A DNA stretch of 64,000 bases, taken from positions 62,001 through 126,000 of the forward strand of contig NZ_JAGLEJ010000020.1 in NCBI RefSeq assembly GCF_023145115.1, given 5' to 3'. Within the stretch, counting starts at the first letter, position 1. The number at the start of each line of letters is the position of its first letter. A model generated the notes under the pieces. The model had not been told where the DNA came from and did not search any database. It saw nothing but the letters and a program-made list of their open reading frames with translations. Both the position numbers and the translations under genes were made by a program. The DNA is from Algiphilus sp. GTDB lineage: Bacteria > Pseudomonadota > Gammaproteobacteria > Nevskiales > Nevskiaceae. Positions 41,881 to 49,419 of this stretch are shown piece after piece.

Positions 41881-43239
41881 ATGTCATCGGTGATCCACGA
41901 CGCCGCCGCAGGCGTCATCCTCCACGAGGGCCGCGTCCTGCTGGCGCGGCGCCACGAGCAGCTGAAGGCCTTCCCCGGATACTGGGCGTTCCCGGGCGGA
42001 AAGGTCGACCCCGAGGACCGACGCGACGACGAGGACGTCGCGCTCGCGCTCCAGCGCGCGCTGGTGCGCGAAGTCCACGAAGAGATCGGCGTCGATATCG
42101 CCGGCATGCTGGCCGACCATCAGGTGGCGGACATCGCGGAACTCGGCTGTGCGACCACGCCGCGCTTCGCGCCGCACCGCTTCGCGACCCGCTTCTACTG
42201 CATCACGCTGCGCGTCGAGCCGGCGCTCGCCCTGCAGGCGGACGAGATCACCGAGACCGACTGGCGCACGCCCGAGGAATGGCTGAACCAGTGGCGGCGC
42301 GGCCGGCTGCTGTGCGCGCCCCCGACCCTGGCGGTGCTGGAGGCGCTGGCCAGCGACGCCGAGCAGCCCGCGGCGCCCGACTTCCGCGAACGCTTCGGAA
42401 GCGACGGCGCCACCGCCTGGTACGAGCCGGTGGCGGGCCTGCGCATCCTGGCCGTGCACTCGAAGACCATCCCGCCGGCGCAGCACACCAACTGCTTCTA
42501 CATCGTCGATGGCGACAGCGGCGGCATCCTGGTCGATCCCTCACCGGCCGATGAGGATGCCTTCGAACGCCTGCACGCCACGGTGGCGCCCTGGCCGCTC
42601 GATGCAGTGATGCTGACCCATCATCATCCCGACCACAACGAGCGCGCCAACCGTCTGGCCCGCGAGCGCGGCGTCCCGCTGCTCTGCTCGGCGGATACGC
42701 GCACGCGCATCGCGGCGCGCGAGGGTACCGACTGGTTCGACGGCATCACCGTCCGGGAGCTCGCCGAAGGCGACACCATCGGCCGCTGGATGACGGAACC
42801 GGTGCGCGTCATCGCGGTGCCCGGCCACGACGCCGGACAGCTGGCGCCGCTGCCCGATTCGCGCGCCTGGTGCGTGGTCTCCGACCTCATCCAGGGCATC
42901 GGCACGGTGGTGGTCGGTGGCGACGAGGGCGACATGGCCGCCTACTTCCGCTCGCTGGAGCGCGTGATCGACCTCGACCCGGCGGTCATCGTGCCGTCCC
43001 ACGGGATGGCCATGGGCGGCACCTGGAAGCTGGCCCAGACGCTCGCCCATCGCCGTCAGCGCGAATCGCAGGTGCTCGCGCTGCACGCCGGGGGGGCCGA
43101 CGTCGACGCCATGCTGGAGACCATCTACGGCGCCGACACGCCGGCGTTCCTCATGCCGCTCGCCCGGCTCAACATCAACGCGCACCTCGAGAAGCTGCGC
43201 GACGAGGGCCGCCTGGAGGCGACCGCCGACGGGACCTGA
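41881..43239 (+). CDS. Nudix hydrolase fused to MBL-fold metallohydrolase
   Basis: This is a 452-residue two-domain protein. The N-terminal Nudix domain (residues about 1-160) has a Nudix box stretched by an acidic insertion: GYWAFPGGKVDPEDRRDDED, then the helix ALVREVHEEIGVDIAG with the catalytic REVHEE. It resembles the NUDT19/RP2 group. The C-terminal metallo-beta-lactamase domain (from about 190) has THHHPDHNERANRL (H247, H249, D251, H252), VIAVPGHDAGQLAP and VPSHGMAMGG; it resembles LACTB2-like hydrolases. Joining the two suggests stepwise hydrolysis of a nucleotide- or CoA-linked substrate. ATG 41881 follows a 64-base gap after hslR. Confidence 0.9.
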   Translation: MSSVIHDAAAGVILHEGRVLLARRHEQLKAFPGYWAFPGGKVDPEDRRDDEDVALALQRALVREVHEEIGVDIAGMLADHQVADIAELGCATTPRFAPHRFATRFYCITLRVEPALALQADEITETDWRTPEEWLNQWRRGRLLCAPPTLAVLEALASDAEQPAAPDFRERFGSDGATAWYEPVAGLRILAVHSKTIPPAQHTNCFYIVDGDSGGILVDPSPADEDAFERLHATVAPWPLDAVMLTHHHPDHNERANRLARERGVPLLCSADTRTRIAAREGTDWFDGITVRELAEGDTIGRWMTEPVRVIAVPGHDAGQLAPLPDSRAWCVVSDLIQGIGTVVVGGDEGDMAAYFRSLERVIDLDPAVIVPSHGMAMGGTWKLAQTLAHRRQRESQVLALHAGGADVDAMLETIYGADTPAFLMPLARLNINAHLEKLRDEGRLEATADGT

Positions 43240-43242
43240 GCG

Positions 43243-44016
43243 TCAGCTCTCGCCGGCCGACGCCTCGGGCGCATCGTCCTTCGGGGTGTAGCGCAGCAGC
43301 TCCATGGTGAGCTGGACATCACCGTCCTTGCCGTTCTCGACCTTCACCGGCATGTAGTCGGCACCCGGCGCCACCCAGAATCGTCCGATGCGGCGCGGAT
43401 CGATGCGCTCCAGCAGGAATGCGTCGTAGCTGCCGGCGGGCACCTTCACCGACTCTTCGCCCGTCACGCGCAGCGTGTACTCGGCGATGCGGTCGTCCTC
43501 CACCATCGAGAAGGTGAAGTCGCCCGCGGGCGGTTCCGGCGCCTGCCGCATGATCCAGGCGCGAACGGCCTGATGCATGCCGAAGCGGTCCTGGGCATTG
43601 TCGGGCAGCTCGCGCGTCTCGCCCGCGCCGCGCACGACGCTGTCGACGGTGTCGAAATCGAGCTCGTAGCTGTCGTCGCCGTGATCGAAGCGGAAGCGCA
43701 CCGGCTTGACCGCGCCGTCGACGAGGCAGAAATGGCTGGTTTCGGCGGGCTCGCCGTAGAACATGCGCACCATGGCGCGCGGCCGGGCGTGCGACTGGTA
43801 GCGGTAGCAGTAGGTCCCCTCGCGCTCCAGCTCGAGCGTGATCTCGCCCAGCTTGATGCCGTTCCAGGTGGCCGCGTACACCGCCTTGAAGGTGGGCAGC
43901 ATGTCGACCGCATCGCCGGCCGCACCGACCGAGACGCCACCGCCGCCGGCGGCACCGGCGGGCCCCACCGCTGCCGCGGCCAGCGTCGCCGCCTGAACCC
44001 ATCGTTGCATGCGCAT
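43243..44016 (-). CDS. DUF3108 domain periplasmic protein
   Basis: This is a 257-residue exported protein: signal RWVQAATLAAAAVGPAGAAG, then a beta-rich DUF3108 domain with FKAVYAATWNGIKLGEITLE, RMFYGEPAETSHFCLVDGAV and GRFWVAPGADYMPVKVENGK. The fold resembles envelope lipid-binding proteins, and the function is unknown. Its start is 2 bases downstream of the purN stop, a gene order (purM-purN-DUF3108) recurrent in gammaproteobacteria. The tail is Glu/Ser-rich and unremarkable. Confidence 0.88.
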   Translation of the reverse strand: MRMQRWVQAATLAAAAVGPAGAAGGGGVSVGAAGDAVDMLPTFKAVYAATWNGIKLGEITLELEREGTYCYRYQSHARPRAMVRMFYGEPAETSHFCLVDGAVKPVRFRFDHGDDSYELDFDTVDSVVRGAGETRELPDNAQDRFGMHQAVRAWIMRQAPEPPAGDFTFSMVEDDRIAEYTLRVTGEESVKVPAGSYDAFLLERIDPRRIGRFWVAPGADYMPVKVENGKDGDVQLTMELLRYTPKDDAPEASAGES

Positions 44017-44018
44017 GC

Positions 44019-44678
44019 TCAGAAATCCTGTTCCAGATCGTCCATGGTCTTCGGCATGCCTTCCGCCGAACCGTCGAGCCATGCGTGACCGTCGCGGCAC
44101 TGGAGGCGCCCGGCGCAGGCCCACGCCACGGCCTGCGGATAGATGCGCAACTCCACGGTCTCGAGCACACGCCGCGCAAGACTCTGCTCGTCATCTTCCG
44201 CCTCGACGCTGCATCGCCCCTGAATGATGAGCGGGCCACCGTCGAGCTCGCCGGTGACGAAGTGCACGCTGGCGCCGTGCTCGGCATCGCCCGCCGCGAT
44301 CGCGGCGCGATGGGTGTGCAGACCGCGATGACGCGGCAGCAGGGATGGATGGATGTTGAGCATGCGCCCGGCGAAGGCCTCGACCAGCTCGTCACCCAGG
44401 ATGCGCATGAAGCCGGCCAGCGGCACCCAGTCGGGCGCCGCGTCGGCGATCGCCGCCCGGAGCGCGCGGTCGAAGGCGCCGCGATCGGCATGGGCGCGGT
44501 CGTCCACCACCTGCACCGGCAGGCCCGCCTCGCGCGCGAAGGCCAGTGCCGGCGCGTCCGGCCGATTGCCGATGACGCGCGTGATGCGGCCGTCGATGGC
44601 GCCGGCATCGCATGCGGCCTGCAGTGCGCGCAGATTGCGCCCGCGGCCGGAAACCACCACGCACAGCCGTGCCGTCAT
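44019..44678 (-). CDS. purN: Phosphoribosylglycinamide formyltransferase
   Basis: This is a 219-residue GAR transformylase, which transfers the formyl group of 10-formyl-THF to GAR in purine synthesis. The phosphate loop is VVSGRGRNLRALQAACD, and the catalytic HxD region includes LNIHPSLLPRHRGLHTHRAA and GASVHFVTGELDGGPLIIQG with the catalytic Asp. The ATG overlaps the purM TGA (ATGA), so expression is coupled. Sequence and length match the family. Confidence 0.95.
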   Translation of the reverse strand: MTARLCVVVSGRGRNLRALQAACDAGAIDGRITRVIGNRPDAPALAFAREAGLPVQVVDDRAHADRGAFDRALRAAIADAAPDWVPLAGFMRILGDELVEAFAGRMLNIHPSLLPRHRGLHTHRAAIAAGDAEHGASVHFVTGELDGGPLIIQGRCSVEAEDDEQSLARRVLETVELRIYPQAVAWACAGRLQCRDGHAWLDGSAEGMPKTMDDLEQDF

Positions 44679-45709
44679 CCGGTGTAGCGCACCCGCTTCC
44701 CGTCGGCTGCCTGCACCGAGCCGATGACGGTCGGCGCTTCGCCGGCATCGCGCAGCACGCGCAGCGCCGTGTCGACATCGTCGGCCGCCACCGCCAGCAC
44801 GAAGCCGATGCCGCAGTTGAAGGTGCGCAGCATCTCGCTGTCGCTGACGCCGCCGTGCTCGGCAAGCCAGTCGAATATGGCCGGGCGCTCCCAGCTCGCG
44901 GCATCGATCACCGCCTCGCAGTCGTCGGGCAGGAAGCGCGGGACGTTGTCGGTGATGCCGCCACCGGTGATGTGGGCCATGCCGTGCACCGCCACCGATG
45001 CCATCAGGGCGCGCACCGCCGGCACGTAGATCCGCGTGGGCGCGAGCAGCGCCGCGCCCAGCGTGCTCTCGCCGAGCGGCGCATCGAGGCCCGCTCCCTG
45101 ACGCGCGACGATGGCGCGCACCAGCGAGTAGCCGTTGGAATGCAGGCCCGACGACGGCAGGCCGATGAGCACGTGCCCGGGCTGCACGAGCCGACTGCCG
45201 TCGATGATCGCGTCGCCCTCGACGACCCCGACCGCGAAACCGGCAAGATCGAAGTCGCCGCTGCCGTACATGCCCGGCATCTCCGCAGTCTCGCCGCCGA
45301 TCAGCGCGCAACCTGCCTGCACACAGCCGTCGGCGATGCCGGCGACCACCTCAGCGGCAGTGGCACGGTCGAGCTTGCCGGTGGCGTAGTAGTCGAGGAA
45401 GAAGAGCGGCTCGGCACCCAGGCAGAGGATGTCGTTGACGCACATCGCGACCAGGTCGACGCCGAGTCCGCGCACCTGGCCCGAGTCGATGCCGAGGCGG
45501 AGCTTGGTACCCACACCGTCGGTGCCGGATACCAGCACCGGATCGCGGTAGCCGGCCGGAATCCGCATCAGCGCGCCGAAACCGCCGACGCCGCCGATGG
45601 TCTCCGGGCGCCGGGTGGGCGCGACCAGGCGCTTGATGTCGGTCACCAGCGCGTCGGCGGCATCGATATCGACACCGGCATCACGGTAAGTCAGCGGGCT
45701 ATTGCTCAT
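44675..45709 (-). CDS. purM: Phosphoribosylformylglycinamidine cyclo-ligase (AIR synthetase)
   Basis: This is a 344-residue AIR synthetase, closing the imidazole ring of purine biosynthesis with ATP. Hallmarks are LTYRDAGVDIDAADALV at the N terminus, VSGTDGVGTKLRLGID, VDLVAMCVNDILCLGAEPLF, CALIGGETAEMPGMYGSGDF and HITGGGITDNVPRFLP. Start at 45709. It is the first gene of purM-purN-DUF3108 and is divergent from the perM transporter; 103 bases separate their starts. Confidence 0.96.
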   Translation of the reverse strand: MSNSPLTYRDAGVDIDAADALVTDIKRLVAPTRRPETIGGVGGFGALMRIPAGYRDPVLVSGTDGVGTKLRLGIDSGQVRGLGVDLVAMCVNDILCLGAEPLFFLDYYATGKLDRATAAEVVAGIADGCVQAGCALIGGETAEMPGMYGSGDFDLAGFAVGVVEGDAIIDGSRLVQPGHVLIGLPSSGLHSNGYSLVRAIVARQGAGLDAPLGESTLGAALLAPTRIYVPAVRALMASVAVHGMAHITGGGITDNVPRFLPDDCEAVIDAASWERPAIFDWLAEHGGVSDSEMLRTFNCGIGFVLAVAADDVDTALRVLRDAGEAPTVIGSVQAADGKRVRYTG

Positions 45710-45812
45710 GAGGGCCGCACGGCTGCGGAAGAAAGCGATCGGGAGCGCTATTATTGCAGGCGCGTCCCACCTGCGGCAGCGCGCTTCGTTGCCGCGCCTT
45801 CCGCCCGCCAGT

Positions 45813-46910
45813 ATGTCCGCAAACCCGATTTCGCAGCGTACCGAAGCATGGATCTGGCTGGGCGTGGGCATCGGCCTACTGGTCCTGCTGTGGCTGCTCG
45901 CCCCGATCCTGCTGCCGTTCGTGCTGGGCGGGGCCCTGGCCTATCTCGGCGATCCGCTGGTCGACCGGTTGGAGGCCATGCGGTTCTCGCGCACCGGCGG
46001 CGTGGTGGTCGTGTTCACGGCGATCACGCTGGGGTCGCTGCTGGTGCTCGCGCTGCTGGTGCCGATGCTCCAGCAGCAGGTGCAGGTATTCCTGCAGCGC
46101 CTGCCGGAATACCTGCAATGGTTCCAGGACACCGCGCTGCCCGCGATCGGCGTGGTCCTGCCCGAGGGCGGCCGCATCGACAGCGAGAGCCTGCGCGGCC
46201 TGGTGCGCGACAACTGGCAGCAGGCCGGCAGCATCGCCCGCGATGTCCTGCTCAAGGCGACGCAGTCGGGCGGCGCGCTCCTGACCCTGTTCGTCAACGT
46301 CCTGATGGTGCCGGTGGTGACCTTCTACCTGCTGCGCGACTGGGACCGCCTGGTGGCATGGATCGACGGCATGATCCCGCGCTCGGTGGTGGGCAAGGTG
46401 CGCGAGATCGCCACCGAGACCGATGATGTGCTGGCCGGCTTCCTGCGCGGCCAGCTGCTGGTGATGGCGGCACTGGCGCTGATCTACACCACCGGACTGT
46501 GGCTGGTGGGCCTCGATCTGGCGCTGCTCATCGGCATCAGCGCCGGCGTGGTCAGCTTCGTGCCCTATCTCGGCCTCTTCGTGGGGCTCATCTCGGCCGT
46601 GATCGCGATGCTTTTCCAGGAACAGGCCCTGCTGCCCATCCTGTGGGTGCTGCTGGTGTTCGGCGTCGGCCAGGTCCTCGAAACGGCCCTGCTGACGCCC
46701 ACGCTGGTCGGGGACCGCATCGGGCTCCACCCGGTGGCCGTGATCTTCGCGGTGCTCGCCGGCGGGCAGCTCTTCGGCTTCGTCGGCGTCCTGCTCGGTC
46801 TGCCCGCTTCCGCCGCGATCGCGGTCATGATGCGTCACGCCAAGGCCCGCTGGCTGCAGAGCCCGATCTACGCCGGCGCCAGCGCCGACCCGCCCGCCGC
46901 AGACGACTGA
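45813..46910 (+). CDS. AI-2E/PerM family membrane protein
   Basis: This is a 365-residue, multi-helix protein of the autoinducer-2 exporter-like (PerM/TqsA) family: WIWLGVGIGLLVLLWLLAPI near the N terminus, then VPVVTFYLLRDWDRLVAWID, FLRGQLLVMAALALIYTTGL and GVVSFVPYLGLFVGLISAVI. The late LTPTLVGDRIGLHPVAVIFA is a signature segment. Transport of AI-2 is not general in the family; some members are Na+/H+ antiporters. ATG 45813 was chosen because the in-frame residues before it lack structure. It precedes hda by 2 bases, a conserved gammaproteobacterial arrangement. Confidence 0.9.
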   Translation: MSANPISQRTEAWIWLGVGIGLLVLLWLLAPILLPFVLGGALAYLGDPLVDRLEAMRFSRTGGVVVVFTAITLGSLLVLALLVPMLQQQVQVFLQRLPEYLQWFQDTALPAIGVVLPEGGRIDSESLRGLVRDNWQQAGSIARDVLLKATQSGGALLTLFVNVLMVPVVTFYLLRDWDRLVAWIDGMIPRSVVGKVREIATETDDVLAGFLRGQLLVMAALALIYTTGLWLVGLDLALLIGISAGVVSFVPYLGLFVGLISAVIAMLFQEQALLPILWVLLVFGVGQVLETALLTPTLVGDRIGLHPVAVIFAVLAGGQLFGFVGVLLGLPASAAIAVMMRHAKARWLQSPIYAGASADPPAADD

Positions 46911-46912
46911 GC

Positions 46913-47584
46913 GTGACCGAGCAGCTGCCCCTGGTGGTGGCGCGGCGCAGTCCGCCGAGCCTGCAGGACTTCGTCGTGGGATCGAATGCGGCCGCGCTGG
47001 ACGCCTTGCGCAGCGAACGCGGCGCGCTCTTCCTCACCGGCCCCGCCGGTGTCGGAAAGAGCCACCTCCTGCGCGCACGGGCGCGCGCCCGGCCCGGGGC
47101 CCTGTGCCTGTCGGGCCTGTCCCTCGCCGAGACACCCCACATCCTCGATGGCGCGGAAGCCGCCAGCTGGCTCGGCATCGATGATGTCGACTGCCTGGGC
47201 GGACGGGACGAGGCCGCGACTGCGCTCCTGCGCGTGATCGACGCGCGCGCCGCCGCCGGGTTGCCGATAGTGCTGAGCGCACGTCACGAGCCCGGAGCGC
47301 TCGCCGATCTGCTGCGCGATCTGCGCACCCGACTCACGCAGTGCGCCCTCTACCGGCTGCGGCCGCTCGACGAACAGGCGCTGCGCGACTGGCTCCGACT
47401 GCGCGCCGAGCAGCGCGGTCTGGCGCTGGCCGATGCCGCGGTGGACTGGATGCTGCGTCATCTCCGACGCGACCCGGGCGCCCTGGAAGTTGCACTGGAG
47501 CGGCTCGACATCGCCGCGCTGGCCGCCAAGCGCGGACGCGTCAGCGCGCCCTTCGCGCGCAGTGTCCTCGGCGGCGCGCTATAG
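46913..47584 (+). CDS. hda: DnaA regulatory inactivator Hda
   Basis: This is a 223-residue DnaA-like AAA+ protein that, with the beta clamp, triggers ATP hydrolysis on DnaA to prevent re-initiation. The N-terminal clamp-binding motif QLPL is at residues 4-7. The P-loop is LTGPAGVGKSHLLRA, a weakened Walker B lies in WLGIDDVDCLG, and sensor regions lie near LPIVLSARHEPGALADLLRD. It lacks DnaA's DNA-binding domain IV, as expected. GTG start, 2 bases after perM. It overlaps the convergent DUF2069 gene by 6 bases. Confidence 0.92.
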   Translation: MTEQLPLVVARRSPPSLQDFVVGSNAAALDALRSERGALFLTGPAGVGKSHLLRARARARPGALCLSGLSLAETPHILDGAEAASWLGIDDVDCLGGRDEAATALLRVIDARAAAGLPIVLSARHEPGALADLLRDLRTRLTQCALYRLRPLDEQALRDWLRLRAEQRGLALADAAVDWMLRHLRRDPGALEVALERLDIAALAAKRGRVSAPFARSVLGGAL

Positions 47585-47911
47585 CGCCGAGCCTTCCCGC
47601 GCCTGCGCCCGGCGCGCCTCGGTCGCCGACATGCGCACGAAGGCGATGGCGGCGAGGAACACCCCCGCACCGCACCAGGCCAGCGCCATGCCCGCCGGCG
47701 TATCGCGGAATGCGAGGCCCACGCCGATGTAGAGCACGATCACCATGCTCAGCAGCGCGTGCACGTAGCGCCGCGCCCGCAGCAGCCACGGCAGCATCGC
47801 CACCAGCGGGATCATGCCGAACCAGCCCACCGGGCCGGCTGCCGCCAGCGACGCCAGCGTACCGGCAACCAGCAGCAGGTTCAGCAGCCACGGTATCCGG
47901 GAGGGGGTCAT
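47579..47911 (-). CDS. DUF2069 membrane protein
   Basis: This is a 110-residue integral membrane protein with about four short helices: WLLNLLLVAGTLASLAAAG, WFGMIPLVAMLPWLLRA, HALLSMVIVLYIGVGLAF and ALAWCGAGVFLAAIAFVRMS. The AGPVGWFGMIPLVAMLPWL stretch and the WrbA-DUF2069 pairing match the DUF2069 family. Its start overlaps the wrbA stop (ATGA) and its end overlaps hda by 6 bases. Function unknown. Confidence 0.88.
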   Translation of the reverse strand: MTPSRIPWLLNLLLVAGTLASLAAAGPVGWFGMIPLVAMLPWLLRARRYVHALLSMVIVLYIGVGLAFRDTPAGMALAWCGAGVFLAAIAFVRMSATEARRAQAREGSAL

Positions 47912-48519
47912 CGCCGATCCGCCAGTCGCTGCGCCAGCCCGGCCACGCGGGCGCCGAGCGCATACCCCAGGGCGGCCTCGTCATCGTCGAGATCGCGGCC
48001 CTCGCTGCCCGCCCAGTGCGACGCGCCGTAGGGCGTCCCGCCGCTGCGCGTGGCGCTCAGCGCAGGCTCGCTGTACGGCAGCCCGGCGATGACCATGCCG
48101 TGATGCAGCAGCGGCATCATCATCGAGAGCAGCGTGCTCTCCTGGCCGCCGTGCAGACTGGCCGTCGAGGTGAACACGCCCGCCGGCTTCCCGGCGAGCG
48201 TTCCGGACAGCCACTGGGCGGACGTGCCGTCGAGGAAGTGCTTCAGCGGCGCCGCCATGTTGCCGAAGCGCGTCGGACTGCCGAGCAGGAGCCCGTCGCA
48301 TCGCTCGACATCGGTCAACTCGGCATATGGAGGACCATCGTCCGGCACGGGCGGATCGACCGCCTCCGTCGAGGGCGACACCGGCGGCACGGTGCGCAGC
48401 ACCGCGCTGCAGCCACGCACGCTGTCGACGCCGCGCGCGACCTCACGCGCCAGCCGGGCCGTGCCGCCGTTGCGCGAGTAGAACAGCACCAGCAGCGCGC
48501 ATGACGGCGACGACGGCAC
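47908..48519 (-). CDS. wrbA: NAD(P)H:quinone oxidoreductase WrbA
   Basis: This is a 203-residue flavodoxin-like FMN protein: the phosphate-binding loop LLVLFYSRNGGTARLAREVA, the FMN region GLLLGSPTRFGNMAAPLKHF and the WrbA-specific GVFTSTASLHGGQESTLLSM with the late GASHWAGSEG. WrbA reduces quinones by two electrons and protects against redox cycling. It is coupled to the DUF2069 gene downstream. Start at 48519 is unique in frame before the FMN loop. Confidence 0.93.
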   Translation of the reverse strand: MPSSPSCALLVLFYSRNGGTARLAREVARGVDSVRGCSAVLRTVPPVSPSTEAVDPPVPDDGPPYAELTDVERCDGLLLGSPTRFGNMAAPLKHFLDGTSAQWLSGTLAGKPAGVFTSTASLHGGQESTLLSMMMPLLHHGMVIAGLPYSEPALSATRSGGTPYGASHWAGSEGRDLDDDEAALGYALGARVAGLAQRLADRR

Positions 48520-48531
48520 GGCCGGACGCGC

Positions 48532-49257
48532 CTAGTAGAAGCTGTCGGACTGCGCGCCCTGGAAGCTGAAGCGCATGCCGAGACGGATATCGTCGAACTG
48601 CAGGTCGCCGCCGTTCTCGGCATCCTCGATCTCGAAGCCGGCCATGCGGTATTCCGCCACCAGCGCGAACGAGTTGGAGATCTGCAGCGCACCGCCCGCG
48701 GTGATCTCGTCGAAGTCCCCGGCATCGAACTCGTCGGACCGCCGGTAGCTGGCGTTCACCTGGAACCCGGGCACGACCGCCCACTGCACGCCACCGCCGT
48801 AGATCAGGCCCGAGCCGTCCTCGCTGGCCGAACCGACCACGACATCGCCGCTCCACTTGGCGCGGAAGTCGCCGACGGTGGCGAATACCGTGACGGTGTC
48901 GCGCTCGCCGAAGCCGTAGCGCAGGCCGCCCTCGAAGTACTGCTCGCGGAAGCGGCGGGTCTGATCGCCCTGCCCGGTATTGCCGTTCTGCAGCTCGGGA
49001 TTGTTGACGCGCACGCTCTGGAAGCCGCCGGACAGGAAGATCCAGTCGCCGAGACCGAGACGCAGGCGCATGCCGGCGCCGATCTCGCTGTCATCGATGC
49101 CGGTGGCGCTGGTGTCGTTGTCGATGGTCGAATGCATCAGATAGGCATCGATCGACGAGAACGGGGACATGCCCCCTCCCTCGTCCTGCGCGATGGCCGG
49201 CGTTGCCACACCGGCCGCGAGCAGCGCGACGGCCGAAACATTGATCAAGCTGCGCAT
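48532..49257 (-). CDS. Outer-membrane beta-barrel protein
   Basis: This is a 241-residue secreted protein with signal MRSLINVSAVALLAAGVATP and an AIAQDE cleavage region. Eight or so amphipathic strands follow (MRLRLGLGDWIFLSGGF; YFEGGLRYGFGERDTVTVFA; GVQWAVVPGFQVNASYRRS), and the chain ends in the aromatic QSDSFY. It resembles small 8-stranded OmpW/opacity-type barrels, but I cannot place it in a named family. GGGAGG is four bases before the ATG. The upstream gap of 162 bases has a dyad and no further gene. Confidence 0.75.
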   Translation of the reverse strand: MRSLINVSAVALLAAGVATPAIAQDEGGGMSPFSSIDAYLMHSTIDNDTSATGIDDSEIGAGMRLRLGLGDWIFLSGGFQSVRVNNPELQNGNTGQGDQTRRFREQYFEGGLRYGFGERDTVTVFATVGDFRAKWSGDVVVGSASEDGSGLIYGGGVQWAVVPGFQVNASYRRSDEFDAGDFDEITAGGALQISNSFALVAEYRMAGFEIEDAENGGDLQFDDIRLGMRFSFQGAQSDSFY

Positions 49258-49331
49258 GAAACCTCCCGTTCGACTACTGAATCTAGTTCTGATGATCCCC
49301 GGAAACCACGACCGGCACCGGCGCGTGTTGC

Positions 49332-49347
49332 CCCGTTGACCAACGGG
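49332..49347. promoter_or_regulatory. Dyad CCCGTTG-AC-CAACGGG
   Basis: Seven-base perfect arms separated by two bases lie in the 162-base gap between the penicillin acylase gene and the barrel gene, both on the minus strand, 75 bases before the barrel start. It may be an operator for the barrel gene or a weak hairpin after the acylase gene. No T-tract follows on either strand. Confidence 0.35.
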
Positions 49348-49419
49348 ACCCCCTTGCCGGCGCGAGTATGCCGTAAGCCTAAAGCAAGCGACTGCATTTC
49401 ACATCCGCGAGCGCCGACG

